Of a stretch of 64,000 nt of DNA, positions 34,733 to 43,692 are shown piece after piece. The translations under genes and the position numbers were made by a program. Each line of letters starts with the position of its first letter. The stretch's first letter is position 1. Location of the stretch: positions 2,294,001-2,358,000 of the forward strand of contig NZ_CP167068.1 in assembly GCF_051055405.1 (NCBI RefSeq), written 5' to 3'. The notes under the pieces are model-generated. The model did no database searches and was not told the DNA's origin. It saw nothing but the letters and a program-made list of their open reading frames with translations. This stretch comes from Pseudolachnospira sp051055405 (GTDB lineage: Bacteria > Bacillota > Clostridia > Lachnospirales > Lachnospiraceae).

Positions 34733-35553
34733 CACACGATTCCTCCCACTTCCTGCTTCGCGCTTTCCAGAAGTGTTTTATTCAAAATTTTGTGATGCCA
34801 CTCATTGTCCCCTTCCATAAAGGATATCCCTTTCCCTTTCACCGTATCCGCTATGATGGCCCTGGGGCACGTCCCACTTTTTTTGCTGAATGCGTTCCAT
34901 AACATCTCATAATTATGACCGTCTACTGTTGTAGCTTCCCAACGGAAAGCCTTGAGCTGCTCTTCCAAGGCCCTCATCGATATAATTTCCTCGTTAGCCC
35001 CATCGGACTGATACTGGTTACGGTCTACAATCAAGGTCAAGTTATCTAACCCCAACTGTCCTGCCAACATAACCGCTTCCCAGACCGCCCCCTCATTCAT
35101 TTCACCATCTCCCGTTAGGACATACGTATGATACGACATTTTTTTACGTTTTGCAGCCAACGCCATCCCTGCTCCCATCGATAATCCTAAACCCAAGCTG
35201 CCCCCGGAACATTCCACACCATGGGCCTCGTCTAAGATCGCAAGTTCCGCCCAAAGACTACCGTTTTGCTGAAATTCTTGAAGCCTGGAAGGCTCCTCAC
35301 GGCCACTTTCTACCAAAGCAGCATATAATGCAATCGCGGACTGTCCTTTACTCAAAAGGAATTTATCTCTATCAGCATATGTTTCCTTGCGGCTTCCTCC
35401 ATCCAGAATACCACCATATAAAACTGCCAATATGTCTGTACAGGAAAGCGCCCCTCCCCAATGCACATCACCGCCGCAACGTTCTGCAGCCTGAATCATG
35501 TCCCGCCGCATCCGTGCAGCCATCGCTTCAAAAGATTGAACTGATTTTTCCAT
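34732..35553 (-). CDS. Transketolase N-terminal subunit, copy 1
   Basis: 273 residues: thiamine-diphosphate domain. It has the HWGG substrate/cofactor motif at 31-34 and the GDG...N diphosphate motif (GDG 148-150 in TGDGEMNEGAVWEA, ending at Asn179 in VDRN), then VKGKGISFMEGDNEWH. All residues needed for cofactor and metal binding are visible, so the split enzyme should be active. Start after GAAGGGGAAATCGA. Translationally coupled to the C subunit (TGATG). Confidence 0.9.
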   Translation of the reverse strand: MEKSVQSFEAMAARMRRDMIQAAERCGGDVHWGGALSCTDILAVLYGGILDGGSRKETYADRDKFLLSKGQSAIALYAALVESGREEPSRLQEFQQNGSLWAELAILDEAHGVECSGGSLGLGLSMGAGMALAAKRKKMSYHTYVLTGDGEMNEGAVWEAVMLAGQLGLDNLTLIVDRNQYQSDGANEEIISMRALEEQLKAFRWEATTVDGHNYEMLWNAFSKKSGTCPRAIIADTVKGKGISFMEGDNEWHHKILNKTLLESAKQEVGGIV

Positions 35554-35594
35554 TCGATTTCCCCTTCATAATCATTCCAAAATACCTGAAATGT

Positions 35595-36335
35595 CTATTT
35601 CATGCCCCCGTCAATTCGGATAATCTGTCCATTGATAAATGATGATTTTGAAGATGCCAAAAACAGTGCTGTTTCCGCAATTTCCTCTGGCTCTGCCAAA
35701 CGTCCCATTGCCGTGTGCATCAATAAATTATCCCCCATTTTCTGCTCTAATATTTCAATCATGTCGGTACGGACGGGTCCCGGTGCAATAGCATTGACAC
35801 GGATTCCATAATCAGCCATTTCGGAAGCCAAAATTCGGGTAAAAGAAATAATAGCAGCTTTTGACGATCCATAAATTGAATTCGTTGCAACAGCGTCCTG
35901 CCCTGCTACGGAAGCCATATTAAGGATCACACCGCGCTTTTTTTGCATCATCCGTTTTAAAACCAGTTGAGTCAATTCCATAACAGAAAAAACATTTACC
36001 TCAAACAGCCTCCGAATCTCTTCTAATGGTGTCATAGGGAATAAAGCAGCATGTACTAACCCTGCATTATTTACTAAGATATCAATCGGCTCTTTCGTCT
36101 TATATATTTCTTTAAAGCCAGCTTTTATACTGTCCTCTTTTAACAAATCAAAATATACTGGTCGAATCCACACATGATATTGTTTCGCCAATGCCTCCAT
36201 ATCTTGCTCAAACTCATCACGGGGTGTTCTCGCGCAGGCCCAAATGTTGCTGCCATTTGCAGCAAATTTTTCTACGATTGCCCGTCCGATCCCGCGATTT
36301 GCCCCAGTAATAATTGCATTCTTTCCCGTCAACAT
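35595..36335 (-). CDS. SDR family NAD(P)-dependent oxidoreductase, copy 1
   Basis: 246 residues, classical FabG-like SDR. Cofactor motif TGANRGIGRAIVEKF, NNAG in the fourth strand, catalytic Ser (MASVAGQD) and YGSSK, and the C-terminal RIDGGMK. It is a close paralogue of the SDR at 44534-45280; both carry VWIRPVYF followed by D/N-L, which suggests a shared specific substrate. The ATG at 36335 follows AAGGAAGGAG; an upstream in-frame extension would overlap LuxC copy 1. It probably reduces the ketone made by the adjacent transketolase, or acts on a beta-keto intermediate (inference). Confidence 0.9.
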   Translation of the reverse strand: MLTGKNAIITGANRGIGRAIVEKFAANGSNIWACARTPRDEFEQDMEALAKQYHVWIRPVYFDLLKEDSIKAGFKEIYKTKEPIDILVNNAGLVHAALFPMTPLEEIRRLFEVNVFSVMELTQLVLKRMMQKKRGVILNMASVAGQDAVATNSIYGSSKAAIISFTRILASEMADYGIRVNAIAPGPVRTDMIEILEQKMGDNLLMHTAMGRLAEPEEIAETALFLASSKSSFINGQIIRIDGGMK

Positions 36336-36354
36336 ACTTGCCGGCTCCTTCCTT

Positions 36355-37551
36355 TCACTGGACATAAACAATCCTGGACATTGTCTCTATCATATGATAC
36401 CCATCCCACACAAAAGCAAGATCCATCGTGTGTCCCAAAGGCACAATCCGATCCACGCCCCGCACACCTGAATCAAAAACCATTGATTGAATCTCACTGG
36501 CCTCCCAACCATAATAAGAAAGGGTCTGACAACTTTTTCCCAGTATTGGTATCAATTCCTCCAGCTTCTCCATCTCGTACTCAAAGAAATAGCCTCCACC
36601 CATCTTATAGTTCATCAGTTCAGGAAACAATTGATCCACTGCCACCCGGCAAATCACATTATCGCTTTGCTCCAAATGAACTCCTTCGAACTTGGAAGAA
36701 AGCGCGCATAAAGCCATTCGCTTATCAATTGCTAAAATAGGTGCCATCTGATACCGCTCACGGACAATCCTCTCCAAATTTTCCCAAAAAATAGTTTTGG
36801 CCTTCTCAATTTGTCGTCCGCTCCAAACCACCATTCTTGGTGAACTGCAGGCATTCTGATCGGTATAATATGTGTCTGTATAAAAGCCTTCCGCCACTTT
36901 TTCATATTCTTTCCGAGCTAAATATTCATCTGATTGGATGAAAGCCAGGGAATAGCGGTCAGCAAAAGCCATCTCTATCGCTCTCGGCGGCAACGAAGAT
37001 TGCCGAATCTTATGAATCGTTTGATTTCCTCCCCATATAATGCGAATGTCGCAAAGTGAGGACAAGTATTGCGTCACATCATCACTGTGTTCATAACGAA
37101 CTAAAAGTAAATAAGAGCGCATATCCGGGAAATCGCCTTCAAATAGGCGGCGGACAGCTTCCGCAATAATATCGACTTGCACAAAAGGTTTATTGGATAC
37201 CCGGACAATGCAAGCGTTGCCTGCCAGCAAGGCGGACGTAAAAGAAACTGCAAAATTAACAGGCACGTTGGAAGGAGCGATATGAAACGCAACTCCCCGC
37301 CCTATCCGCTCTCCCATTTTACCATAATCTCTTTTTACTTTTTCCAAAGAAGATTTACGAATCCAGAATGCGTAAGAGACCACATCCGCATATTCTTTTG
37401 TCCGACGATCCCGTAAAATTTCTTTAGACAACGCTCCCAAAAACTCCACTGTCCGTTCATCAAACATCGGACGGACCGGAATCTCTGCCATATGCCCCAA
37501 ATCATCCGCATTCCCTGTGAGAAATTGGATATTAAGCGAACTTTTCTGCAT
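36355..37551 (-). CDS. LuxC-like acyl reductase, copy 1
   Basis: 398 residues, full LuxC-family length (PF05893, aldehyde-dehydrogenase fold). FHIAPSNVPVNF at about 89-100, AGNACIVRVSNKPFVQ after it, and YTDQNACSSP with Cys235 as the presumed acyl-accepting active-site residue. LuxC takes an acyl group from LuxE and reduces it with NADPH to an aldehyde. The start ATG lies inside the last codons of LuxE copy 1 (20-base overlap). The paralogue is at 38666-39850. No luxA/luxB genes are near, so this is not bioluminescence. Confidence 0.9.
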   Translation of the reverse strand: MQKSSLNIQFLTGNADDLGHMAEIPVRPMFDERTVEFLGALSKEILRDRRTKEYADVVSYAFWIRKSSLEKVKRDYGKMGERIGRGVAFHIAPSNVPVNFAVSFTSALLAGNACIVRVSNKPFVQVDIIAEAVRRLFEGDFPDMRSYLLLVRYEHSDDVTQYLSSLCDIRIIWGGNQTIHKIRQSSLPPRAIEMAFADRYSLAFIQSDEYLARKEYEKVAEGFYTDTYYTDQNACSSPRMVVWSGRQIEKAKTIFWENLERIVRERYQMAPILAIDKRMALCALSSKFEGVHLEQSDNVICRVAVDQLFPELMNYKMGGGYFFEYEMEKLEELIPILGKSCQTLSYYGWEASEIQSMVFDSGVRGVDRIVPLGHTMDLAFVWDGYHMIETMSRIVYVQ

Positions 37552-38611
37552 AGGTATCACTACACCCCCTCAACTCTGCACTTTTAATCCGTCCCAGAAT
37601 TTTTACATACTTCCCCTTCCTGCCACAGGGGCAATCATCCTCTCCTAAAATGAGCCCCTCATCTTCTGTCAGTAAAGAATGGCCCGGATAAGAATGAGGC
37701 AATACGGACACAACTTGTAGGATTCCCTTTTCTCCGATATCACATACAGAAAAATCATTCGGTCTTCTGGGAATGATATCAGAGTATATGCTGGCATGCA
37801 AATGGCCGCATTCGCATTCTGCATAAATGCAACCCGTTTGCTCTACCATGCCATAATGATCTAAAAAATGGTGAATCCCGCACAGTTCTTGAAAACACTT
37901 TTTAAAGTCTTCCCTGGAAATGGCTTCACTCTCCAATTTCTTCCATCCCCCGCCGGTCATCAAAAATGCCTCCGCCATGTCAAAAGACTCCCCAGATTTC
38001 TTCAATTCCTGGTAAAAATGCTGCCATACCATAAAAGTAAATCCGAAAATCAAAAATTTCTCTCCCTGGTGTTTCTCCATAAACTGTCTCAACACTTCAT
38101 AATTTAGGGACATGTCTTCATTTAATACATATTTCGTCTCAGATGCAATGATATTCAACCCAATGATCGCAGCCCCCCTGGCAGTAAAAAGCTGTCTATT
38201 TTTTACAACCGCAGGCGAATCAATTACCAGCATCGGAATCCGTTTTTTCCCAAGGTAATCCCCCAGAATTTTTATCATGACCTTCTGTTGTACCAACGCA
38301 GTTTCTTTATCCAAATAAATTTTGGATACTGCCTGCCCCGTGGTTCCCGATGACGTCATGGTCTTAAATACCTGTTCTTTCGGAATACTAAGCAAGTCAG
38401 CCTCCTTAAACATACGAACAGGATAAAAAGGCAAATCATAAAAACTATGAATCTGATCTTTCTGATACCCCATGGCATCCAACATTTTCCGGTATGGCTC
38501 ACAGTGTTGCCTATGGTATTCCGTAAGCGCCAAAAGTTCTCCAGTTAATAATTTTTTCTTTTCTTCCCGGTTTAAGCTATAGGGAGCCAGTGCATAAAAG
38601 TCTTCCAGCAT
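37532..38611 (-). CDS. LuxE-like acyl-protein synthetase, copy 1
   Basis: 359 residues, ANL-superfamily adenylating enzyme of the LuxE family (PF04443). TMTSSGTTGQAVSKIYLD is the ATP-binding loop, YGMVEQTGCIYAECECGH the middle motif, and GRIKSAELRGCSDTY the C-terminal end, with Cys350 close to the C-terminus as in LuxE, where such a Cys carries the acyl group. The start at 38611 follows AGGAG at eight bases and matches the paralogue; the longer TTG start is rejected. It would activate a carboxylate and pass it to LuxC copy 1. A CPCGRKGK segment with further Cys may bind zinc (inference). Confidence 0.88.
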   Translation of the reverse strand: MLEDFYALAPYSLNREEKKKLLTGELLALTEYHRQHCEPYRKMLDAMGYQKDQIHSFYDLPFYPVRMFKEADLLSIPKEQVFKTMTSSGTTGQAVSKIYLDKETALVQQKVMIKILGDYLGKKRIPMLVIDSPAVVKNRQLFTARGAAIIGLNIIASETKYVLNEDMSLNYEVLRQFMEKHQGEKFLIFGFTFMVWQHFYQELKKSGESFDMAEAFLMTGGGWKKLESEAISREDFKKCFQELCGIHHFLDHYGMVEQTGCIYAECECGHLHASIYSDIIPRRPNDFSVCDIGEKGILQVVSVLPHSYPGHSLLTEDEGLILGEDDCPCGRKGKYVKILGRIKSAELRGCSDTYAEKFA

Positions 38612-38665
38612 ATGGTGTTCTCCTATTACGATATCTTTTTCATGCAATAAAATTCTTTTTCCTCG

Positions 38666-39850
38666 TCAACCGCCTATAATCCGGCTCAGCTGGCCGACGA
38701 TATCATAGCCATCCCAAATCACGCCAATGTCCAACGTAGAACCAAACGGAACAATACGATCGATCCCCTTGGGAGAATTCTCAAGCACTGCTTTCACAAT
38801 CTCCTCCTGTTCTATTCCATAATAAGCGCATGTTTGAACCGTCTCATTCATATGTTCCATAGCATCTTGCAGGCGATCAATCTTACACTCAAAAAACAGT
38901 CCAAATTTTCCACGTAGGGATGTAATATCTTTTGGGACACATGCTAAGTCTACGACATATAAAAGATTTCCATAGGATTGAACTCCACAGATATCCTGCC
39001 GTTCCATCGCATATTCGCTCAACATGACATATTTATCGCTTACTTTTATGTCAGCTAAATCATATTTTTGAGCAATCTGGAAAACATGATCCCAAAAACG
39101 CTTCTTCGCCTCTTTCATTTTTCCTGACTGTTTCCAGAAAATCAAGTGGGGGGTAGAGCACGCATTCTGATCCATCAAGTACGTGTCGTTATAAAACTGT
39201 TCAGCCAAATGGTTTATCTCTTCCTCTGAAGCGTCCACGATACTCCGGCTATCTATCACACCAAAAGAAAATCGATCCGCAAAGACGATTTCCACACAGC
39301 GAGGGCGGATGGGCGACTGCCGCAATTCTGCAATTGTTTGATCGCCTCCCCATATTACTCGTCCGTCACACCGAGCGGAATAGTAATCATTGATCTCTCT
39401 ATTTCTTTCATACTCGACAATTGCTGTTCGGTGCAAAATATCCTGGAATTCTGCTTCCATAAACATCTGATTTAAAACACGGCAAATAATATCTACCTGC
39501 GTAAAACTTTTACTTGATACACGGACCACATTTGCATTTCCGGACAACAAACCAAAGATATAAGAAAACATAAAATTAACCGGGACGTTCGATGGAGCAA
39601 TATGAAATATCATTCCTCTCCCCAGCCGGGTTTTTGTATCAAGAAAATCTTCTTTCAATTTTTGAATATTTGCTTTCCGGCAAAAAAAGGCCAACGTCAT
39701 AAGATCCGGATATGCAGCTGCCTCCCGGTCTTTCCTCAGCCGCCGTGAGAACTCTTCTAAGAAGCGGCATACAATGTCGTTGTATGGTGTCAAAGGCCGG
39801 GGATCCTCCAATTCTCTCCCCGCCAGATATCGAACACTATCTATTCTCAT
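38666..39850 (-). CDS. LuxC-like acyl reductase, copy 2
   Basis: 394 residues from ATG 39850; a longer reading with 29 more residues would run far into LuxE copy 2 and does not align with copy 1. Motifs FHIAPSNVPVNF and GNANVVRVSSKSFTQ, and LMDQNACSTP with Cys231 as presumed nucleophile. It overlaps LuxE copy 2 by 14 bases in the same arrangement as copy 1. Divergent enough from copy 1 to suggest a different acyl chain, but catalytic motifs are kept in both. Confidence 0.9.
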   Translation of the reverse strand: MRIDSVRYLAGRELEDPRPLTPYNDIVCRFLEEFSRRLRKDREAAAYPDLMTLAFFCRKANIQKLKEDFLDTKTRLGRGMIFHIAPSNVPVNFMFSYIFGLLSGNANVVRVSSKSFTQVDIICRVLNQMFMEAEFQDILHRTAIVEYERNREINDYYSARCDGRVIWGGDQTIAELRQSPIRPRCVEIVFADRFSFGVIDSRSIVDASEEEINHLAEQFYNDTYLMDQNACSTPHLIFWKQSGKMKEAKKRFWDHVFQIAQKYDLADIKVSDKYVMLSEYAMERQDICGVQSYGNLLYVVDLACVPKDITSLRGKFGLFFECKIDRLQDAMEHMNETVQTCAYYGIEQEEIVKAVLENSPKGIDRIVPFGSTLDIGVIWDGYDIVGQLSRIIGG

Positions 39851-40919
39851 ATGTGTCACTGCACCCCCTGACTTCGGCTTTTTGAATTCTGCCATGGACT
39901 TTAAAATACTTACCTTTTCTTCCACAGGGGCAGTCATCCTCTCCTAAAATTTCCCCCACATCTTCTGTAAGAAGGCTGTGACCCGGATAACTCTTCGCCA
40001 ACACAGAAACTACTTGGATTAGCCCTTTTTGTCCCGTCTGACACACAGAAAAATCCTTTGGATTGCGAATAATCACATCGGAAAAATTTGATGCGTGGAG
40101 ATGGCCGCACTCACATTCCATATAAATAGAACCAGTCTGTTCCACCATACCGTAATAATTATAAATGTGTTTCAATCCACAGACTTCATTCAATTTTTTC
40201 TTGTAAGTTTCATTGTCCACAGCCTCTGCCTCCAATTTTTTAAAACCTCCGCCGTGGAGCAAAATCCCTCGAGAAAAATCCAAGAAACGCTTACAATTGC
40301 TCAATTCCTTATACACATGCTGCCAAATAATATAAGTAAAACCAAATAAGAAAATAGGCTCTTCCTGATGCTTTTCCAAAAATGCGTCTATCACAGGATA
40401 GTCCAAGTTCATATTTTCATCCAACGCATATGTCACATCATACCCTAACATAGAAAATCCTAGAATACCAGCGCCACGGGCAGAAAACAGATTTCTATTT
40501 TTAACTACAGATTTGGTATCCAAAATCAACATAGGAAGCCTTTTCTTTCCCAAAAAGTCTGATGTGATTTTAACCAACGTCTTCGTCTGGTTAGCAGATG
40601 TCTCCCGATCTAAAAATATTTTCGATACACGCTGCCCCGATGTACCGGAAGATGTCATCGTTTTAAAAACCTTATCCTTCTCCACACTGCAAAGATCAAA
40701 TTCTTTGAATAACCGGACTGGAAGCATCGGAATTTCATAATAAGAAGAAACGCTAGAGATATCAATATCCATATTTTTTATAAAATTCCCATATCTCTCA
40801 CATTTGCCACGGTGCTCTTCCGAAAGCTGTTTCAAAATCCTTGTAAGAGCCGTTTCCTTCTGAGATCGTTCCAACGAATAAGGTTCTATCTCAAACAAAT
40901 CCTCCGCTGATTCAATCAT
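39837..40919 (-). CDS. LuxE-like acyl-protein synthetase, copy 2
   Basis: 360 residues, paralogue of 37532-38611. TMTSSGTSGQRVSKIFLD (ATP loop), YGMVEQTGSIYMECECGH, and GRIQKAEVRGCSDTY with Cys353 near the C-terminus. A GTG-ATG pair stands at the start; the ATG at 40919 is taken. It begins a few bases after the stop of the AMP-ligase gene. The last codons (AGGGGGTGC for Arg-Gly-Cys) also seem to serve as ribosome site for LuxC copy 2. Confidence 0.88.
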   Translation of the reverse strand: MIESAEDLFEIEPYSLERSQKETALTRILKQLSEEHRGKCERYGNFIKNMDIDISSVSSYYEIPMLPVRLFKEFDLCSVEKDKVFKTMTSSGTSGQRVSKIFLDRETSANQTKTLVKITSDFLGKKRLPMLILDTKSVVKNRNLFSARGAGILGFSMLGYDVTYALDENMNLDYPVIDAFLEKHQEEPIFLFGFTYIIWQHVYKELSNCKRFLDFSRGILLHGGGFKKLEAEAVDNETYKKKLNEVCGLKHIYNYYGMVEQTGSIYMECECGHLHASNFSDVIIRNPKDFSVCQTGQKGLIQVVSVLAKSYPGHSLLTEDVGEILGEDDCPCGRKGKYFKVHGRIQKAEVRGCSDTYENR

Positions 40920-40925
40920 CACTCT

Positions 40926-42344
40926 TCACATTTTCCTTTCCGCCAGAGCATTTAATTCTTGATACAGGGTCTTTCCCGAATCACTTTTCGGTATTTCTGG
41001 TATCACAAAGATCGTAAATGCACTGCTATTCAACCCCGTTTTTTCCGCTATGAATTTCTTCGCATCATACTGAAAACTAGGATCCGTAATAAAAACAAAC
41101 ATTTGATCATCCACGCCTGCACAGGCGCAATCTAAAGACGGATACTTGGCCTTCAAAAGCCGTTCTGCTTCATCTAAATTGACTCTGTTGCCAAAAATTT
41201 TTAAAAACCGTTTTTTTCTTCCCACAATATAGTAGTATCCATCTTCATCCACCTGAGCCATATCCCCGGTCACCAATACGCCATGGCGCTCATCACCTTT
41301 AATCAGGTCTTCCCCACACTCGGCGTATCCTAACGTCACATTTTCCCCTTTATACACCAATTCGCCAGTCATATGGGGCTGTTGGATCAGATTGCCATCC
41401 ACATCAATCAACTCAAAAGTCCCTCCGGGAATGGCAATTCCCATACTCCCGTACTTTTCCAAAGATTTATGGTAAGGGAGATAAGACATGCGGGCCGTAG
41501 CCTCTGTCTGCCCATACATAACGATAAACTTTTTCCCTCGTTCTTTCGCATATTCCGCAAACAATTTATGCAGATCCGGCATAAGTTTTCCGCCCGCCTG
41601 AGTCATATAACGCAAAGTAGGGAGCTCCATACGGAAAAAACGAAGCTTATATAACATCTCATAAGTATAGGGAACCCCTCCAAAAGATGTTGCGCCCGCA
41701 CTTTTAAAGAAATCCCAAAATTCTCTTTGCATCAGATTCTTATCCGTCAGTAAAATCGTAGCCCCCACATACAGATGAGAATTTATGATGGATAGTCCAT
41801 ATGTATAGTTCATCGGCAACGTAGTGATGGGACGTTCCGTATCATCCAATTCCAGATACTGCACGATTGATTTTGTATTGGAAAGTAAATTTTTATAACT
41901 TTGACGAACCAGTTTCGGGCTTCCTGTGCTTCCAGATGTCGTCAATAAAAGAGCAAGTTCATCCGCCATTGGATAAGAACGCAGTCCTGTATCATACAAA
42001 ATGTAATCCAAAGATTCCCATATTTTTTTATAGGAATGATTTTCAAAAGCATGTCCCTGTGGTGCCCAAATATAGTCTGGCCGGTAGGTGGCAATCAAAT
42101 AATCCAGCAGTTCTTTGTCAAGCTTATCTGCCAACAGCAATGGCACCAGATCGAATTTCTGACAGGCCACATACCCTGCAACAGAGCCAAGTTGGTTGGT
42201 GCATAGGGAAAAGATCAGACTTCTCTTTCTAATATGCCGTTGAAATTCATCAGCAAATCGAAATAGCTGCTGATACGTTAAAGAGTTTCCATATTCGTCT
42301 ATGGCTGCCGGACGCGCCCCAAAATCTTGAAATAAATTTGACAT
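40926..42344 (-). CDS. AMP-forming acyl ligase (ANL superfamily)
   Basis: 472 residues. TTSGSTGSPK (135-144) is the adenylate P-loop, YGQTEATARMSYLP and TGDMAQVDEDGYYYIVGRKKR the later core motifs, and SDSGKTLY near the end holds the C-terminal catalytic Lys. It resembles acyl-CoA/acyl-ACP synthetases and D-alanine ligase-like enzymes. The acyl carrier protein gene is directly upstream, so the probable job is to load a carboxylic acid on that ACP (inference). The start follows GGGGGA. The acid is unknown. Confidence 0.88.
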   Translation of the reverse strand: MSNLFQDFGARPAAIDEYGNSLTYQQLFRFADEFQRHIRKRSLIFSLCTNQLGSVAGYVACQKFDLVPLLLADKLDKELLDYLIATYRPDYIWAPQGHAFENHSYKKIWESLDYILYDTGLRSYPMADELALLLTTSGSTGSPKLVRQSYKNLLSNTKSIVQYLELDDTERPITTLPMNYTYGLSIINSHLYVGATILLTDKNLMQREFWDFFKSAGATSFGGVPYTYEMLYKLRFFRMELPTLRYMTQAGGKLMPDLHKLFAEYAKERGKKFIVMYGQTEATARMSYLPYHKSLEKYGSMGIAIPGGTFELIDVDGNLIQQPHMTGELVYKGENVTLGYAECGEDLIKGDERHGVLVTGDMAQVDEDGYYYIVGRKKRFLKIFGNRVNLDEAERLLKAKYPSLDCACAGVDDQMFVFITDPSFQYDAKKFIAEKTGLNSSAFTIFVIPEIPKSDSGKTLYQELNALAERKM

Positions 42345-42385
42345 TTCTCATCCCCCGCTTCATCCTATCCAATTCTGCCTGAATA

Positions 42386-42415
42386 GCCCAGGACAGAAAA
42401 TTCTCTGCTCTGGGC
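42386..42415 (-). other. Hairpin in the gap between ACP and acyl ligase genes
   Basis: GCCCAG (42410-42415, minus strand) pairs with CTGGGC (42386-42391) and an inner CAGA/TCTG stem continues it. It lies in the only sizeable gap (127 bases) within the cassette core. There is no T-tract, so an attenuator, processing site or messenger-stability element is more likely than a terminator. Confidence 0.45.
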
Positions 42416-42471
42416 CATCTGGAAAAACTCACCTTTTTTGCTAATCGTTCAAAATATGATGAATGCAAAAT

Positions 42472-42711
42472 CTATGCTAGCTCCACGCCATATTTCTTCA
42501 TAATTTCAATTCCTTTTTGATAGGAGCTAAAATCAATAATATCATCCGTTTCCATCATAATATCAAAGGCGTCTTCCAAGCTCGCAATCAAACTCATATG
42601 TCCGACAGAATCCCATTCCGGGATTTCCTCATAAACTAACCCTTCCAAATTTTCCACTTCAATTTCCAGCCCTTCTTTAAAGGCATTTTGGTACTTTTCT
42701 AAGTTTGACAT
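42472..42711 (-). CDS. Acyl carrier protein
   Basis: 79 residues, acidic, four-helix ACP size. Ser35 in WDSVGHMSLI is the phosphopantetheine attachment site (DSxxxM/L pattern), followed by LEDAFDIMMETDDIIDF, the recognition helix region. Start after AAGGAGAATGAG. It sits between the transketolase pair and the acyl ligase, so it probably carries the acyl intermediate of this cassette rather than serving fatty-acid synthesis. Confidence 0.93.
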   Translation of the reverse strand: MSNLEKYQNAFKEGLEIEVENLEGLVYEEIPEWDSVGHMSLIASLEDAFDIMMETDDIIDFSSYQKGIEIMKKYGVELA

Positions 42712-42726
42712 CTCATTCTCCTTTTT

Positions 42727-43692
42727 CTATGATTGTAAAATTTCTTTTTCTATACTAACAGCAATTTGAGCTCCCGTCAACCCATATTGTTTCATGATAA
42801 AATCCCGCGCTCCGGTCTCCATGTATCGATCCGTAATCCCTAAAAAGACCTGTCGAGGAGTATTTTTCTTCCTTGCCTTGTGCTCCGCCACAGCGCTCCC
42901 TAGGCCGCCAATCGTACTATGCTCTTCAATGGTAACAATCAGCTGGTAGTTTGCATAAACCTCATCCAATAGCTGTTCATCAAGAGGCTTAATTGTATGC
43001 AGGTTAATTACCGCGCAGGAAATTCCTTTTTGTTCTAGAATTTCTGCTGCCTCTAATGCTTCCTTCACCATCAATCCAGTAGCCAAAATTGCCACATCCC
43101 GGCCCTTCTTCATCCAAATACCCTTGCCGATCTGAAAATCATAGTCTTCGGAATAGACAATTGGAACATTCAAATTTCCACAAAGCCGGATATAAACCGG
43201 CTGATTGACCTTTGCAGCAGCCACCGTCATCTTTACCACTTCACCGCAATCTGCTGGCGACATCACAATCATATTTGGAATCGCTCTCATACAAGCGATA
43301 TCTTCCGTAGCCCAATGGGAAATCCCACTCTTTCCTGTACATGCACCTGCAGACATTCCTACAATTTTAACGTCGCACTTTAAATAGCCTAAATTGTGGC
43401 GAATCTGCTCCAATCCCCTCATCGCCACAAAAGAGGCATAGGTTGATACAAATACCTGATTACCCTCCAATGCCAGTCCTGCAGCCACCGTAACCATATT
43501 TTGTTCTGCGATTCCGACATCGATATAATTGTCGGGATACATTGTTTTGAAACGTTTCAGTCCCAACAGAGTGCTGACATCCGCCGTAATAAACTTCACA
43601 TTCGGGTTTTCCTGGACAACTTCCATCATGCCGATACCGCCAAAAGTGGCATTCTGTCCTAACTTTGACCAAGCATTTGCCCTGATTTTCAT
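42727..43692 (-). CDS. Transketolase C-terminal subunit, copy 2
   Basis: 321 residues. GIAEQNMVTVAAGLALEG holds the cofactor-activating Glu, and INLHTIKPLDE and EEHSTIGGLGSAVAEH are the usual C-domain motifs. It overlaps the N subunit by four bases (ATGA) after GGAGGGGAAGGCAGA. Paralogous to copy 1 at 33752-34732. Confidence 0.9.
   Translation of the reverse strand: MKIRANAWSKLGQNATFGGIGMMEVVQENPNVKFITADVSTLLGLKRFKTMYPDNYIDVGIAEQNMVTVAAGLALEGNQVFVSTYASFVAMRGLEQIRHNLGYLKCDVKIVGMSAGACTGKSGISHWATEDIACMRAIPNMIVMSPADCGEVVKMTVAAAKVNQPVYIRLCGNLNVPIVYSEDYDFQIGKGIWMKKGRDVAILATGLMVKEALEAAEILEQKGISCAVINLHTIKPLDEQLLDEVYANYQLIVTIEEHSTIGGLGSAVAEHKARKKNTPRQVFLGITDRYMETGARDFIMKQYGLTGAQIAVSIEKEILQS

Noticed and set aside
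36355..40919. LuxC and LuxE homologues as a bioluminescence operon
   Set aside because: No luxA, luxB or luxD homologue is present, and the genes are embedded among transketolases, ACP and sugar enzymes.
42250..42468. 72-codon minus-strand frame between ACP and ligase
   Set aside because: It overlaps the ligase start in another frame, has no clear ribosome site and no recognisable motif; the gap is better explained by the hairpin.
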